Shown here one piece after another: positions 44,032 through 53,927 of a stretch of 64,000 bases of DNA (position 1 is the first letter of the stretch; the number at the start of each line of letters is the position of its first letter). The notes beneath the pieces were generated by a model. The model was not told the origin of the DNA. It made no database searches and saw nothing but the letters and a program-made list of their open reading frames with translations. The translations under genes and the position numbers were made by a program. The DNA is from Hydrogenimonas urashimensis (GTDB taxonomy: Bacteria > Campylobacterota > Campylobacteria > Campylobacterales > Hydrogenimonadaceae), in contig NZ_AP023212.1 of assembly GCF_016593255.1 (NCBI RefSeq), positions 1 through 64,000 of the forward strand, read 5' to 3'.

Positions 44032-45276
44032 ATGCAACATGTTTTTATCGGCTTGCTCGGTGTCGTCGCTCTGCTGACGGTCGCATTTCTCTTTTCCAGC
44101 AATCGCAAGGCGATCAACCCACGAACGATTTTGGGTGCGTTGGCGTTGCAGGCGCTGGTGCCGGCGTTTGTGATCTATACCGATTCGGGTGCGGCGACGC
44201 TGCAGGCGATCAGTGACGGGGTCCAGGCGGTGATCGACAGTGCCCAGACCGGTATCGGTTTTGTCTTCGGCCCTCTGGTGGATGTGAAGAAGATCGGTTT
44301 CATTTTCGCGGTCAAGGTGCTGCCGGTCATCATCTTCTTCGCAGCGCTGATGTCGGTGCTTTATTATCTGAAGATCATGCAGGTGGTTATCAAGGTGATG
44401 GGAGGCGGCCTGCAGAAGCTGCTCAAAACCTCGCCCGTCGAATCCCTATCGGCGGCCGCCAACATTTTCGTCGGCCAGACCGAAGCGCCCCTGGTGGTCA
44501 AGCCTTATCTTCCGACGATGACGAAATCGGAACTCTTCGCCATCATGTCGGGCGGGCTCGCTTCCGTCGCCGGAGCGGTGCTGGCCGGATACGCCACCAT
44601 GGGCATTCCCTTGAACTATCTGATCGCAGCCTCCTTCATGGCCGCACCCGGCGGGCTGTTGATGGCCAAAATGTTAGAACCCGAAACCGATACCCCCAGG
44701 ACGGATCTGGAATCCAAAATCGTCGAAGAGCAGGAGAAGGAGACGGAGGCGGTCAACGTCATAGACGCGGCCGCCATCGGTGCGTCGGACGGGCTGAAGC
44801 TCGCGGCCAATGTCGGCGCCATGCTGATCGCCTTCGTCGCGCTGATCGCCCTGCTGAACATGATGGTGGGGGGCATCGGCGGTATGTTCGGCCTGGAAAA
44901 CCTGACGATCCAGCAGATGCTGGGGTACCTCTTCGCCCCCGTCGCCTTTATTCTCGGCGTGCCGTGGGAGCATGCGACCGATGTGGGCTCGCTGCTTGGT
45001 ATCAAACTCATCATCAACGAATTCGTCGCCTATATCGATCTGGTGAAGATGAAAGAGAGCCTCGACGTGCACTCTTTCGCCATCGCGACGGTGGCGCTCT
45101 GCGGTTTCGCCAACCTCTCCTCGCTCGCCATTCTTTTGGGGGGCCTGGGGGTCATCGCCCCGGGCAGACGGGGTGATATCGCCCGTATGGGAATGAAAGC
45201 GATTCTGGCGGGAACGCTTTCCAATTTCATGAGTGCCACGCTGGTGGGTATATTTGTCGCGATCAAAATGCTCTAA
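44032..45276 (+). CDS. Concentrative nucleoside transporter (CNT/NupC family)
   Basis: The product has 414 residues with about 10 membrane helices. '[46 protein letters not shown]' is the CNT signature (GQTEAP and the SGGxASVAG half helices), and '[16 protein letters not shown]' is the second conserved segment (CNT G-F-A-N). It imports nucleosides with Na+ or H+ across the inner membrane. It is the first gene of the catabolic operon and lies 10 nt before deoC, so uptake and breakdown are linked. GAGGAG precedes the ATG. Confidence 0.94.
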   Translation: MQHVFIGLLGVVALLTVAFLFSSNRKAINPRTILGALALQALVPAFVIYTDSGAATLQAISDGVQAVIDSAQTGIGFVFGPLVDVKKIGFIFAVKVLPVIIFFAALMSVLYYLKIMQVVIKVMGGGLQKLLKTSPVESLSAAANIFVGQTEAPLVVKPYLPTMTKSELFAIMSGGLASVAGAVLAGYATMGIPLNYLIAASFMAAPGGLLMAKMLEPETDTPRTDLESKIVEEQEKETEAVNVIDAAAIGASDGLKLAANVGAMLIAFVALIALLNMMVGGIGGMFGLENLTIQQMLGYLFAPVAFILGVPWEHATDVGSLLGIKLIINEFVAYIDLVKMKESLDVHSFAIATVALCGFANLSSLAILLGGLGVIAPGRRGDIARMGMKAILAGTLSNFMSATLVGIFVAIKML

Positions 45277-45286
45277 GGAAACCCCA

Positions 45287-46069
45287 ATGCAAGATCCGCA
45301 AACGGCGGCGAAAACCGCTTTGGTCCTGATGGACCTGACATCTCTTAACGACGACGATACCAAAGAAGTGATCGTCCAACTCTGCCATGACGCCCACACC
45401 CCCGCGGGCGATACGGCGGCGGTCTGCATCTATCCCCGGTTCGTTCCCATCGCCAAAAAGACGCTAATAGAGCAGGGGACACCCCGCATCAGCGTGGCGA
45501 CGGTCACCAATTTCCCGTGGGGGGACGATGACATCGACATCGCCGTGGCGGAAACCAAAGCCGCCATCGCCTACGGTGCCGACGAGGTGGATGTGGTCTT
45601 TCCCTACCGGGCGTTGATGGCGGGAGACGAGCGGGTCGGCTTCGACCTGGTCAAAGCGTGCCGGATGGCGTGCGGAGACGGGGTGAAACTGAAAGTCATT
45701 CTGGAGACGGGGGAGCTGAAAGAGTCTGAGCTGATCGCCAAAGCTTCCCGCATCGCCATCGATGCGGGCGCGCATTTCATCAAGACCTCCACCGGCAAAG
45801 TGCCCGTCAACGCCACCCTCGAAGCGGCGGAGGTGATGCTGACTATCATCAAAGAGGTCAATCCCGGTGTAGGGTTCAAGGCTGCAGGCGGTATCCGGGA
45901 CGTCAAAAGTGCCAAAGCCTATCTGGAGTTGGCGGAGCGGGTCATGGGCCCGGGCTGGATATCCAAAGAGCATTTCCGTTTCGGGGCTTCGGGACTTTTG
46001 AAGAGTATTCTGGAGACGCTGGGTTTGGCCAGTGCCGATGAAGAGAAGAGGGAAGGGGAGGTTTACTGA
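45287..46069 (+). CDS. deoC: Deoxyribose-phosphate aldolase
   Basis: The product has 260 residues, a TIM-barrel class I aldolase. The Schiff-base Lys is in '[12 protein letters not shown]' and the second Lys in '[11 protein letters not shown]'; the catalytic Asp is in '[16 protein letters not shown]'. It splits 2-deoxyribose-5-phosphate into glyceraldehyde-3-phosphate and acetaldehyde. AAGGAAA lies 5 nt before ATG 45287. It is at the length of the E. coli type (259). Overlaps deoB by 1 nt. Confidence 0.95.
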   Translation: MQDPQTAAKTALVLMDLTSLNDDDTKEVIVQLCHDAHTPAGDTAAVCIYPRFVPIAKKTLIEQGTPRISVATVTNFPWGDDDIDIAVAETKAAIAYGADEVDVVFPYRALMAGDERVGFDLVKACRMACGDGVKLKVILETGELKESELIAKASRIAIDAGAHFIKTSTGKVPVNATLEAAEVMLTIIKEVNPGVGFKAAGGIRDVKSAKAYLELAERVMGPGWISKEHFRFGASGLLKSILETLGLASADEEKREGEVY

Positions 46070-47334
46070 TGAGACGCACGATTATACTGCTGCTGGACTC
46101 CTTCGGAATCGGCGGGGCCGAAGATGCCTGCCGATTCCGAGATGTGACGAAGGAGGGTCGGCCCTTCAACGACGACGGGGCCAATACCCTGGGCAACATC
46201 GCCGCCTTCTGCAACGCGGGACTGGCGGAGGAGGGGCGCACCGGGGCTTTGAAACTGCCCCATCTCAACCGGCTGGGTCTGGGATTCGCCGCCAAAGAGA
46301 GTTGCGGCGGATGCTACCCCGAGGGGCTTAATGAAGATGTGGTGCCCGAAGGGGCGTACGGATACGCGTCGGAAGTCTCCACCGGCAAGGACACCTCCAG
46401 CGGCCACTGGGAGATGATGGGCGCCCCCGTGACCTTCAAATGGGGCTATTTCCGCAAAAAAACCGACTCCTTCCCGCCCGAACTGATCGAAGCGTTCATC
46501 AAAGAGGCGAAAGTACCGGGGATTCTGGGCAACTGCCAGGCGTCGGGAACGCAGATTATCGAAAAATATGGCATGGAACATATAAAAACCGGCAAGCCTA
46601 TCGTCTACACCTCCGCCGACAGCGTTTTCCAGATAGCCGCTCACGAAGAGCACTTCGGCCTCGAGCGGCTATACGAGATATGTGAAATCGCCAGAAAACT
46701 GGTGGACCGGTACAATGTGGCCCGGGTCATCGCCCGCCCTTTCGTGGGCGAGTCGCCCCAAACCTTCAAGCGCACCGGCAACCGTCACGACTACTCCGTC
46801 AAACCGCCGGCGAAAACCCTGCTGGACGAAATGAAAGAGGCGGGCAAAGAGGTGGTGAGCGTGGGCAAGATCAAGGATATCTTCGCCGGTTGCGGCATCA
46901 CACGCGCCTACCGCGCCAACGGGATCGAGGAGCTCTTCGACACGACGCTGGAGGCGGTGAAGTCGCTAAAGGATGATGGCATCGTCTTTACCAACTTCGT
47001 CAATTTCGACGCCGACTACGGCCATAGGCGCAACATCTCCGGCTACGCCAGGGAGCTGGAGTATTTTGACAGCCGGCTGCCGGAGATGATGGCACTGTTG
47101 AATGAAGAGGATCTGCTGGTGGTGACCGCCGACCACGGATGCGACCCGACCTGGTGGGGCACCGACCATACCAGAGAGCACATCCCCGTGCTCTTCTACG
47201 GCAAAAAGGTGCGCCCCGTCAACCTGGGGCACCGTTACACCTTCGCCGATATCGGTCAGACCATCGCCGAGCATCACGGCATGAAGCCGCTGTTGGTAGG
47301 CAAGAGTTTTTATCAGGAAATTTACAGAAGCTAA
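46069..47334 (+). CDS. deoB: Phosphopentomutase
   Basis: The product has 421 residues of the alkaline-phosphatase-like metalloenzyme family. '[16 protein letters not shown]' has the first metal Asp, '[15 protein letters not shown]' contains the phosphorylated Thr region, and the C-terminal '[27 protein letters not shown]' has the remaining metal ligands. It interconverts (deoxy)ribose-1- and -5-phosphate. It overlaps deoC by 1 nt and lies 10 nt before deoD. Longer than the E. coli enzyme (407) by about 14 residues. Confidence 0.95.
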   Translation: MRRTIILLLDSFGIGGAEDACRFRDVTKEGRPFNDDGANTLGNIAAFCNAGLAEEGRTGALKLPHLNRLGLGFAAKESCGGCYPEGLNEDVVPEGAYGYASEVSTGKDTSSGHWEMMGAPVTFKWGYFRKKTDSFPPELIEAFIKEAKVPGILGNCQASGTQIIEKYGMEHIKTGKPIVYTSADSVFQIAAHEEHFGLERLYEICEIARKLVDRYNVARVIARPFVGESPQTFKRTGNRHDYSVKPPAKTLLDEMKEAGKEVVSVGKIKDIFAGCGITRAYRANGIEELFDTTLEAVKSLKDDGIVFTNFVNFDADYGHRRNISGYARELEYFDSRLPEMMALLNEEDLLVVTADHGCDPTWWGTDHTREHIPVLFYGKKVRPVNLGHRYTFADIGQTIAEHHGMKPLLVGKSFYQEIYRS

Positions 47335-47344
47335 AGGAGAAGTT

Positions 47345-48052
47345 ATGCCAACCCCCCATATCAACGCACAACCGGACGATTTCGCCGAAACGGTGCTGCT
47401 GCCCGGAGATCCCCTTCGGGCCAAATTCATCGCCGAAACCTTCATGGAGGATGCCAAACTGGTCACCGACGTGCGCAACATGTTCGGGTTTACCGGCACC
47501 TACAAAGGCAAACGGGTCTCGGTGATGGGAAGCGGCATGGGTATTCCCTCCGCCTCCATCTACGCCACCGAACTCATCACCGAATATGGCGTGAAGCAAA
47601 TCATTCGGGTAGGCACCTGCGGCGCGGTGAGCCGGGATATCGAGGTGCTGGATGTCATCATCGGTATGGGCGCCTCTACCGATTCCAAGGTCAACCGGAT
47701 GCGATTCAACGGCCACGATTTCGCCGCCATCTGCGACTACGAACTGCTGCGAAAGGCGGTGGACACCGCCAAGGCCAAAGGGATCGACACGAAGGTGGGC
47801 AACATCTACTCCGCTGACCTCTTCTATACGCCCCAACCGGAGATGTTCGATCTGATGGAGAAGCTGAACATTCTGGGGGTGGATATGGAGGCGGCAGGCC
47901 TCTACGGTGTGGCGGCGGAGTTCGGCGCCAAGGCTCTGACCATCCTCACCGTCTCCGACCATATCCGCACCGGTGTCAAAACCACCTCCGAAGAGCGGCA
48001 GACCAAGTTCAACGCGATGATGGAGATTGCCCTGGATGTGGCCGTTTCATAG
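47345..48052 (+). CDS. deoD: Purine nucleoside phosphorylase, hexameric type
   Basis: The product has 235 residues. '[15 protein letters not shown]' and '[17 protein letters not shown]' are the phosphate-binding motifs of the bacterial NP-I family; '[17 protein letters not shown]' carries the conserved Met-Glu for ribose binding; 'TVSDHI' holds the Asp contacting the base. It phosphorolyses purine (deoxy)nucleosides to base and ribose-1-phosphate. AAAGGAG lies 4-5 nt before the ATG. Length equals that of E. coli DeoD (239). Confidence 0.96.
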   Translation: MPTPHINAQPDDFAETVLLPGDPLRAKFIAETFMEDAKLVTDVRNMFGFTGTYKGKRVSVMGSGMGIPSASIYATELITEYGVKQIIRVGTCGAVSRDIEVLDVIIGMGASTDSKVNRMRFNGHDFAAICDYELLRKAVDTAKAKGIDTKVGNIYSADLFYTPQPEMFDLMEKLNILGVDMEAAGLYGVAAEFGAKALTILTVSDHIRTGVKTTSEERQTKFNAMMEIALDVAVS

Positions 48053-48062
48053 GTTGATGATT

Positions 48063-48944
48063 ATGAATAAAAGGAAAAGATGGATCGTCACGCTCTTTTT
48101 GGGGTCGCTGTTGATGGCGGGACCATCGCTGTGGGCGAAAGAGGCTTCGGAAGCCCAGGCGGAGATCGCCGCTTACAAAAGTGAGGGAGAGCAGGAGGCC
48201 TCAAAGCCCTGGTACAAACCCGATTTTACCTGGAACGACGTCAACATCAACTATCTCGACTGGAGCGACGGAAGCGAACGCCGGGGGGCAGGTAACTACG
48301 ACGATTTCCCCTATATTGAACTGGAAGGGGGAGCCGGTTGGGGGTGGGGTGAATTTTACTTTTTCACCGACTGGGAGAATCCGGGCAAAGGATTCGATGC
48401 CGATAAGGCGCCCAGGGACAGCCGATGGGTCATCAAGCCGATTCTCGATATCAATATTCCCAAAGCAAAAGGGTGGATGAAGAATGTGCAGCTGCATATT
48501 CAAGACTACTATCTCTATGGCAAGACTTTCCATGTCAACAATCTGGTGATCGGATTGGCTTACAAATATATAAGCGACAACTTTTTTATGCGCCCTTTCG
48601 TGGGCCTCCACTACATGCACGACTCTTTCCACGAATCGCTTTGGAACGGTTATATGGGGGGATGGGTCTTCAACTACGATTTTAGGCTCTTCAACCAAAA
48701 ATTCTCCCTCTCCAACTGGCACGAATTCGAGTGGGACCGGGATGAATCGACCTATCTCAACCCGGACGGCTCTAGGCAGCCCTTTGGAGACCGCTCATCC
48801 TGGGGCGTGCAGGGGGCACTGGCTGCCTGGTGGCATGTGAATGAACATTTTTCCGGAGGCGTTCAGTACCGGTATGCGTGGCACAAACTGGGCTCCTACG
48901 ACTATCTAACAGGTGTGATTTACACTTTGAAATATAACTTCTAA
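48063..48944 (+). CDS. Tsx-like outer-membrane nucleoside channel
   Basis: The product has 293 residues. A signal peptide (about residues 1-24, ending 'SLWAK') is followed by a 12-stranded barrel pattern rich in aromatics ('[11 protein letters not shown]', '[23 protein letters not shown]') and ends in aromatic 'YNF', a typical outer-membrane terminus. Length and the 'EFYFFTDW' strand fit the Tsx/OmpK nucleoside-channel family. It would let nucleosides cross the outer membrane, completing the uptake route with the CNT carrier. I chose ATG 48063 (AGG 9-10 nt upstream); ATG 48057 is close to the same ribosome site. Confidence 0.83.
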   Translation: MNKRKRWIVTLFLGSLLMAGPSLWAKEASEAQAEIAAYKSEGEQEASKPWYKPDFTWNDVNINYLDWSDGSERRGAGNYDDFPYIELEGGAGWGWGEFYFFTDWENPGKGFDADKAPRDSRWVIKPILDINIPKAKGWMKNVQLHIQDYYLYGKTFHVNNLVIGLAYKYISDNFFMRPFVGLHYMHDSFHESLWNGYMGGWVFNYDFRLFNQKFSLSNWHEFEWDRDESTYLNPDGSRQPFGDRSSWGVQGALAAWWHVNEHFSGGVQYRYAWHKLGSYDYLTGVIYTLKYNF

Positions 48945-48966
48945 CTTCAGTTCTAAAAGGATCGAT

Positions 48967-50292
48967 ATGCTGCTTCCCCAGGAGATTATCCGCAAAAAGA
49001 GAGACGGCGGCGAACTGAGCCGGGAGGAGATCGCCTTTTTCGTCAAAGGAATCACGGACGGGAACGTGAGCGAGGGGCAGATCGCGGCGTTTGCCATGGC
49101 GGTCTATTTCAATGGGATGACGATGAAGGAGCGTATCGCCCTGACCGAGGCGATGCGCGACAGCGGCGAAGTGCTGGAGTGGCGAAGTCTGGGGCTGGAC
49201 GGGCCGGTGCTCGACAAACACTCCACCGGCGGGGTCGGCGACGTGGTCTCTTTGATGCTGGGGCCCATGGTGGCTGCCTGCGGCGGATACGTGCCGATGA
49301 TATCAGGACACGGACTGGGTCATACGGGTGGCACGCTGGACAAGTTCGACGCGATACCGGGGTACGACACGGCACCCAACAATGCACTTTTCAGAAAGGT
49401 GGTCAAAGAGGTGGGTGTCGCCATCATCGGCCAGACCGGCAACCTGGCGCCGGCGGACAGGCGCTTCTACGCCATCCGGGACGTGACGGCGACGGTGGAG
49501 TCGATTCCCCTCATTACCGCATCCATCCTCTCCAAAAAACTGGCGGCGGGGCTGGCGGTGTTGGTGATGGATGTCAAAGCGGGCAGCGGCGCCTTCATGC
49601 CCACCTTCGAAAAGTCCGTGGAGTTGGCCGAAAGCATCGTGGAGGTGGCCAACGGGGCGGGGTGCCGGACGTCCGCGCTGATCACCAACATGGACCAAGT
49701 GCTCGCAAGCAGCGCCGGCAACGCGGTGGAGGTGCGCGAAGCGGTTCGGTACCTAAGAGGCGATAAGCGCAACCCCAGGCTTCATGAAGTGACGATGGCG
49801 CTGTGTGCCGAGATGCTGCTTTTGGGCAAACTGGCATCCTCGGAAGAGGAGGCCCGGCGGAAACTTCAGACTGTCCTCGACAACGGGGAAGCGGCGGAGC
49901 GTTTCGCACACATGGTTTCGGCCCTGGGCGGCCCGGCCGATTTCATGGATCGTTACGACGACTATCTGGAACGTGCGCCCATCGTACGCCCCATCTATCC
50001 CGAAAAGGAGGGGGTCGTGGAGGCGATGGACACCCGCGCCGTGGGCCTTGCCGTCGTCGCCTTGGGAGGCGGAAGAACCCGGCCGAGCGATCCCATCGAC
50101 TACGCCGTGGGTTTTAGTGATTTCGCCGCCCTGGGAGAGCGGGTCGATGGCCAAAGGCCCCTGGCCGTCGCCCATGTGCGCAGCGAAGCGCAATTTAAAG
50201 AGGCGCAAAGGCGTATTCGCCAGGCGGTGCAGGTTGGAGAAAGTACCCCAGAACCCAAACCGATGATTCTAAAAAAGATTGCTAAGGAGTGA
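48967..50292 (+). CDS. deoA: Thymidine phosphorylase
   Basis: The product has 441 residues. '[25 protein letters not shown]' is the family signature with the phosphate-binding Lys-His-Ser, and '[21 protein letters not shown]' completes the pyrimidine-phosphorylase pattern (pyrimidine site His/Arg/Ser). Length matches E. coli DeoA (440). It phosphorolyses thymidine/deoxyuridine to base and deoxyribose-1-phosphate. GGAT lies before the ATG. Its 3' end abuts the membrane-GNAT gene. Confidence 0.95.
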   Translation: MLLPQEIIRKKRDGGELSREEIAFFVKGITDGNVSEGQIAAFAMAVYFNGMTMKERIALTEAMRDSGEVLEWRSLGLDGPVLDKHSTGGVGDVVSLMLGPMVAACGGYVPMISGHGLGHTGGTLDKFDAIPGYDTAPNNALFRKVVKEVGVAIIGQTGNLAPADRRFYAIRDVTATVESIPLITASILSKKLAAGLAVLVMDVKAGSGAFMPTFEKSVELAESIVEVANGAGCRTSALITNMDQVLASSAGNAVEVREAVRYLRGDKRNPRLHEVTMALCAEMLLLGKLASSEEEARRKLQTVLDNGEAAERFAHMVSALGGPADFMDRYDDYLERAPIVRPIYPEKEGVVEAMDTRAVGLAVVALGGGRTRPSDPIDYAVGFSDFAALGERVDGQRPLAVAHVRSEAQFKEAQRRIRQAVQVGESTPEPKPMILKKIAKE

Positions 50293-50294
50293 TG

Positions 50295-50912
50295 ATGCAA
50301 ATCGACTGGATCGAATGGCTAGGATATCTCGCCTCCGTCGTCATTTTGATCTCCCTGACGATGGCTTCCATCGTCAAACTGCGCTGGATCAACCTGGTAG
50401 GCGCCCTTCTTTATACGATATACGGGCTGCTGATTCACTCCATTCCCGTCGCTTTCTTGAATTTTGGTATCGTGCTCATCAATATCTACTATCTCTATAT
50501 TTTCTATACGGCCAGAGAGAAATTCACGGTAGTCGCGGCCGACATCGATTCGGAACTTTTCAATCACTTTCTGCAGACCTACCGGGAAGAGATCGAGAAA
50601 CTGGTCTCCATCGAGATACTGAAACAGTGCCAAAAGGCGCTCTACCAGCTTCGTAACAATGAAATAGCCGGGATTATTGCGGGAGACCGTTTTGGCGACA
50701 TTCTTGATATCAAGCTCGATTTCGTATTTCCCCGCTACCGGGACTACAAACTGGGCGAATACTTTTTTGTTAAACATCCAGAGCTTTTCAGGGAACGGGG
50801 GATCAAAAAAATTTTTGCCCATGCCAGAAGCGAAGAATACGCCCGATACCTTGAGCGCATAGGCTTTAGGAAAGTTCCCGATTCCACCGATACATACGAG
50901 AAGGTGCTGTGA
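50295..50912 (+). CDS. Membrane protein with YgjV-like N-terminus and GNAT-like C-terminus
   Basis: The product has 205 residues. Residues about 8-75 contain three membrane helices ('LGYLASVVILISLTMASIV', 'INLVGALLYTIYGLL', 'IVLINIYYLYIFYT') in YgjV style. Residues about 80-205 look like a GNAT acetyltransferase: 'AGIIAG' strand, 'LDFVFPRYRDYKLGEYFF', and the terminal 'EEYARYLERIGFRKV'. The acetyl-CoA P-loop motif is weak, so activity is uncertain. ATG 50295 lies 5 nt after AAGGAG; ATG 50292 is possible. It overlaps cdd by 4 nt (GTGA), inside the nucleoside operon. Confidence 0.75.
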   Translation: MQIDWIEWLGYLASVVILISLTMASIVKLRWINLVGALLYTIYGLLIHSIPVAFLNFGIVLINIYYLYIFYTAREKFTVVAADIDSELFNHFLQTYREEIEKLVSIEILKQCQKALYQLRNNEIAGIIAGDRFGDILDIKLDFVFPRYRDYKLGEYFFVKHPELFRERGIKKIFAHARSEEYARYLERIGFRKVPDSTDTYEKVL

Positions 50913-51307
50913 ACCATTTTGACCGCCTTCGGGAGCTTATAGACAACTGTTATGCCCCCTACAGCAAATTTCGTGTGGCTTCTATCGCGGTTTTGGAAGA
51001 TGACAGAACGTATGGGGGCGTCAATGTGGAATCGGTGGCCTATCCGACAACGATGTGTGCCGAACGCAATGCCATATTTCATAGTGTAACGGAAGGTGCG
51101 AAACCCGGGGATATCGCCGAAGTGCATATCCTGGCGGTGAACGGGGAAGGGGAGTGTGTCAAAGCCTATCCCTGCGGCGCCTGCCGTCAGGTGATTGCCG
51201 AACTCTCTCGCAATGCCGCCAAAATTCATATCTACCGCTCCCGAGAGGATGTTACGGTACACTCCATTGCCGATCTGCTTCCCCACGCTTTTGATTCACT
51301 GGAATGA
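50909..51307 (+). CDS. cdd: Cytidine deaminase
   Basis: The product has 132 residues. Zinc ligands and proton shuttle are in 'TTMCAERNAIF' (Cys, Glu) and 'YPCGACRQVIAEL' (two Cys), the tetrameric CDA form. It converts cytidine and deoxycytidine to uridine and deoxyuridine, feeding DeoA. The start is GTG 50909 overlapping the preceding stop (GTGA). It is the last gene of the operon and converges with the AsmA-like gene 16 nt later; no terminator was seen between them. Confidence 0.94.
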   Translation: MNHFDRLRELIDNCYAPYSKFRVASIAVLEDDRTYGGVNVESVAYPTTMCAERNAIFHSVTEGAKPGDIAEVHILAVNGEGECVKAYPCGACRQVIAELSRNAAKIHIYRSREDVTVHSIADLLPHAFDSLE

Positions 51308-51323
51308 GATGCCGCGTTACCGA

Positions 51324-53927
51324 CTATTCGAAAAGATGGAAGGGAAAGGTGAAAGTGCGTTTGATGATGTTAAGAGGTGCCGTCACGATGTCTTTCGCCG
51401 CGCTGGTACGGACGGTCGGATCGTCCAGCGATCCTTCGACCAAGAGACCTATGGAGATGGTCCCGTCTTTCCCGAAAAGAATATAGCCGGCCACCGGAAT
51501 CTTGTGCATTGTCTTGCTGATGGTTTCTAAAAATTTGATCCGCATTTTTACATCGATTCGCCGACTCTCAAGATCGATGAAACCTTTGCCGAAAATATTG
51601 GCGCTTTCGCCCTTGATATCGATCTGTTCGAAATGGAAGCGCGGTGCCTTGTAACGGTATTTGACAATACCTTTTTCGATCTTGAAACCCCGGTTGCTGA
51701 ATCCCGGATTTTTCAGCATCAAAATGGCGGGAACGGAGTTCAGTACCGCCAGAATGTTGTTGTAGACAGCGTTTTTCGCCCACAGGGTGTCCTTGAAAAC
51801 GACGGTTCCGTTGAAATCGTCGATCTTCCCAACGGCATCGAAGTCGAAATAGCCACCGTAAAGATTCTTAAAGGCGGGAATCCCGTGCATCACTCTGTCG
51901 GGCAAGTTTTTTCCTATGACCTTGATATCGTCGTTGTAGATAATGGCGTTGATATGTCCGCTTCCATGGGTCGACTCGAAAAGGAGGGAGAAAGGATGCG
52001 CCGTTGTTATTTTAAGATCGAAGGTGTCGCACGGCAGATAGGCAAAGCGCGTATAGAGGGTACTCTCCCCGGCATGTACATGGATGACTCGGGAGGCGGC
52101 TGAATTCTTCAATCCGGCGGCGGAACTTTTCAGATAGGGGTCGATGAGCTTTTGTACTCCGGTAATGTTCACATCGATTTTGTCCATGTCGATCGTTGTC
52201 GTTTCCCCTTGCTGGACCAGCGTGATTTTGTCGTTGATCTTAACGATACTCTTGCGGGGTGTATGATGAATGTCGATATCCAATTGTTCGATGGGCGTAT
52301 GCCGGTAGCTGAGTATATCGTTCGGATAGATCACTTTTCCTCGAATGTCGGTTTTTCCCTTTTTGTAAAGAAGGTGGATGTATCCATTTTTTAGAGGTTT
52401 GAGAGGCCCAAGCAGATAAGGCTTGTATGTTTCGAGATTCGTGGCCGAAACGCGGAGTAGTCCGCCGGGACGGTATCTGAATTTCGTTTTCAGGTCCGGG
52501 ATATCGAAAAGGATATCCTCTTTGAACGCCATCATGACCTGCAGGGGTTTGTTCTCCATCTTAAATAGGTTTACGCCTTTGGAAGTTGTATAGCGCAGCT
52601 TTTCGATAGTCGACTGGAAGCTCCCCTCTCTGGCGGAAAGATCGATGGTGCCCCGGAATTTCGCTTCGAGATAGGGTTTCATGGTGATGCGGCAGTGTTC
52701 GATGGTGACGGTTTTGTTCCGGGAAACCACATGCAGATCGCGAACCGGCACCGGTATCGCATTGTCGAAGAGCAGTTCGGCGCTTTCGCTTCTGTAATCT
52801 CCTTTGTATGAGACAATACGGCCGTCGGTCAGAGAGACGGTAAAATCGACGATGGCATCCACGATCCCTCTTGTCTGTACGAAAGGGATAGGAATGCCGT
52901 ATGTTTCAAGAATTTTACGAACCGATTCGTCGAATCTGTCTTGTACCACGATATGGGCATCGAGCTCGGGTTTTTTCCCGGAGGGGATGAGATTGCGTAT
53001 CCGGACACGGCTGCCGTCGAGTTTTTTCTTTCGATAGCGCGGGTGGTGAAGTTTGAAGCCCAATGTGTTGTGGCGAAAACTCACATCGATGCGGGGTGTT
53101 CTGACAGGGGGCAGGTCGGGATGGAAATGGATTTGAGCATCGTAAGCGGTGGCGTACCCCTCCATTTTCGTTGGATCGATGATGATGGATCCATCCTTTT
53201 TGAGGGTCAACTCCCCTTTGAGATAGTGGAGAATGTATTGTTTCGCTGGGATTTTCGGATAGATCCATACTTTGACAGGTTCAGGCGGAGCGAGATAGTC
53301 CACGAGCGGCTTGATCGAGTCGGCCATGTCGCTGTTGACGATGAAACGGACGGTATCGTCACTGTGCCACACAAGGAAGTTGCCCCGAAGCCCAAGGCCG
53401 TCGAATTTGCCTTCCCCTTTCCAGATGCCGTTGCTCCCGTCGTACGCAAAGCGTCCCTTTAAGGAAAGATCGGGCTGGATGAAATAGAGGGTGGCAATTT
53501 TTGCGAAAAGGATCTTCCGCCTGGAATCGTAATAGATTTTCGTCGCGAGCTGGAGTTTGTCGGTCTCTACATAAAAGATATCGTCATAGAAGAGAAGATG
53601 GACAGTCTCCTTGCCGACGATGAGGTCGTTGATCTGTATCGTGTCGAAAAAGTGGGGAAGATAACGCAGAAGATCGCCGATTTTCTCCATCTCCTGCAGT
53701 GAATTGCGGTTTCCGGACGCACCTTCCATCGTTACACGATCGATTTCGATGATGAGTTTTTTATCTAATTTGATGTAAAATTCGCTTATTTTGAGACCGG
53801 GAAGATCGATGTGGGGGATCTTTACACCATGAGCAAGGACAACGGCCAGCACAATGAACAGAAAAAGTATAGTGAAAACGATTTTCAAAAGTGCAGAGTG
53901 GACTATTTTCGCTGTCGTTGTTATCAT
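51324..53927 (-). CDS. AsmA/YhdP-like inner-membrane anchored periplasmic protein
   Basis: The product has 867 residues. One N-terminal membrane helix (about residues 10-33) is followed by a long periplasmic region of repeated beta-strands with few Cys, matching the AsmA-like/YhdP bridge-protein fold (DUF3971 region and C-terminal 'LTRFAYLPCDTFDLKITTAHPFSLLFES'-type strands, AsmA2-like end with 'VYNNILAVLNSVPAILM' and 'GFIDLESRRIDVKMRIKF'). Such proteins move phospholipids between membranes. It is divergent from mltG, and its start region overlaps the mltG start by up to 74 nt. Confidence 0.82.
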   Translation of the reverse strand: MITTTAKIVHSALLKIVFTILFLFIVLAVVLAHGVKIPHIDLPGLKISEFYIKLDKKLIIEIDRVTMEGASGNRNSLQEMEKIGDLLRYLPHFFDTIQINDLIVGKETVHLLFYDDIFYVETDKLQLATKIYYDSRRKILFAKIATLYFIQPDLSLKGRFAYDGSNGIWKGEGKFDGLGLRGNFLVWHSDDTVRFIVNSDMADSIKPLVDYLAPPEPVKVWIYPKIPAKQYILHYLKGELTLKKDGSIIIDPTKMEGYATAYDAQIHFHPDLPPVRTPRIDVSFRHNTLGFKLHHPRYRKKKLDGSRVRIRNLIPSGKKPELDAHIVVQDRFDESVRKILETYGIPIPFVQTRGIVDAIVDFTVSLTDGRIVSYKGDYRSESAELLFDNAIPVPVRDLHVVSRNKTVTIEHCRITMKPYLEAKFRGTIDLSAREGSFQSTIEKLRYTTSKGVNLFKMENKPLQVMMAFKEDILFDIPDLKTKFRYRPGGLLRVSATNLETYKPYLLGPLKPLKNGYIHLLYKKGKTDIRGKVIYPNDILSYRHTPIEQLDIDIHHTPRKSIVKINDKITLVQQGETTTIDMDKIDVNITGVQKLIDPYLKSSAAGLKNSAASRVIHVHAGESTLYTRFAYLPCDTFDLKITTAHPFSLLFESTHGSGHINAIIYNDDIKVIGKNLPDRVMHGIPAFKNLYGGYFDFDAVGKIDDFNGTVVFKDTLWAKNAVYNNILAVLNSVPAILMLKNPGFSNRGFKIEKGIVKYRYKAPRFHFEQIDIKGESANIFGKGFIDLESRRIDVKMRIKFLETISKTMHKIPVAGYILFGKDGTISIGLLVEGSLDDPTVRTSAAKDIVTAPLNIIKRTFTFPFHLFE

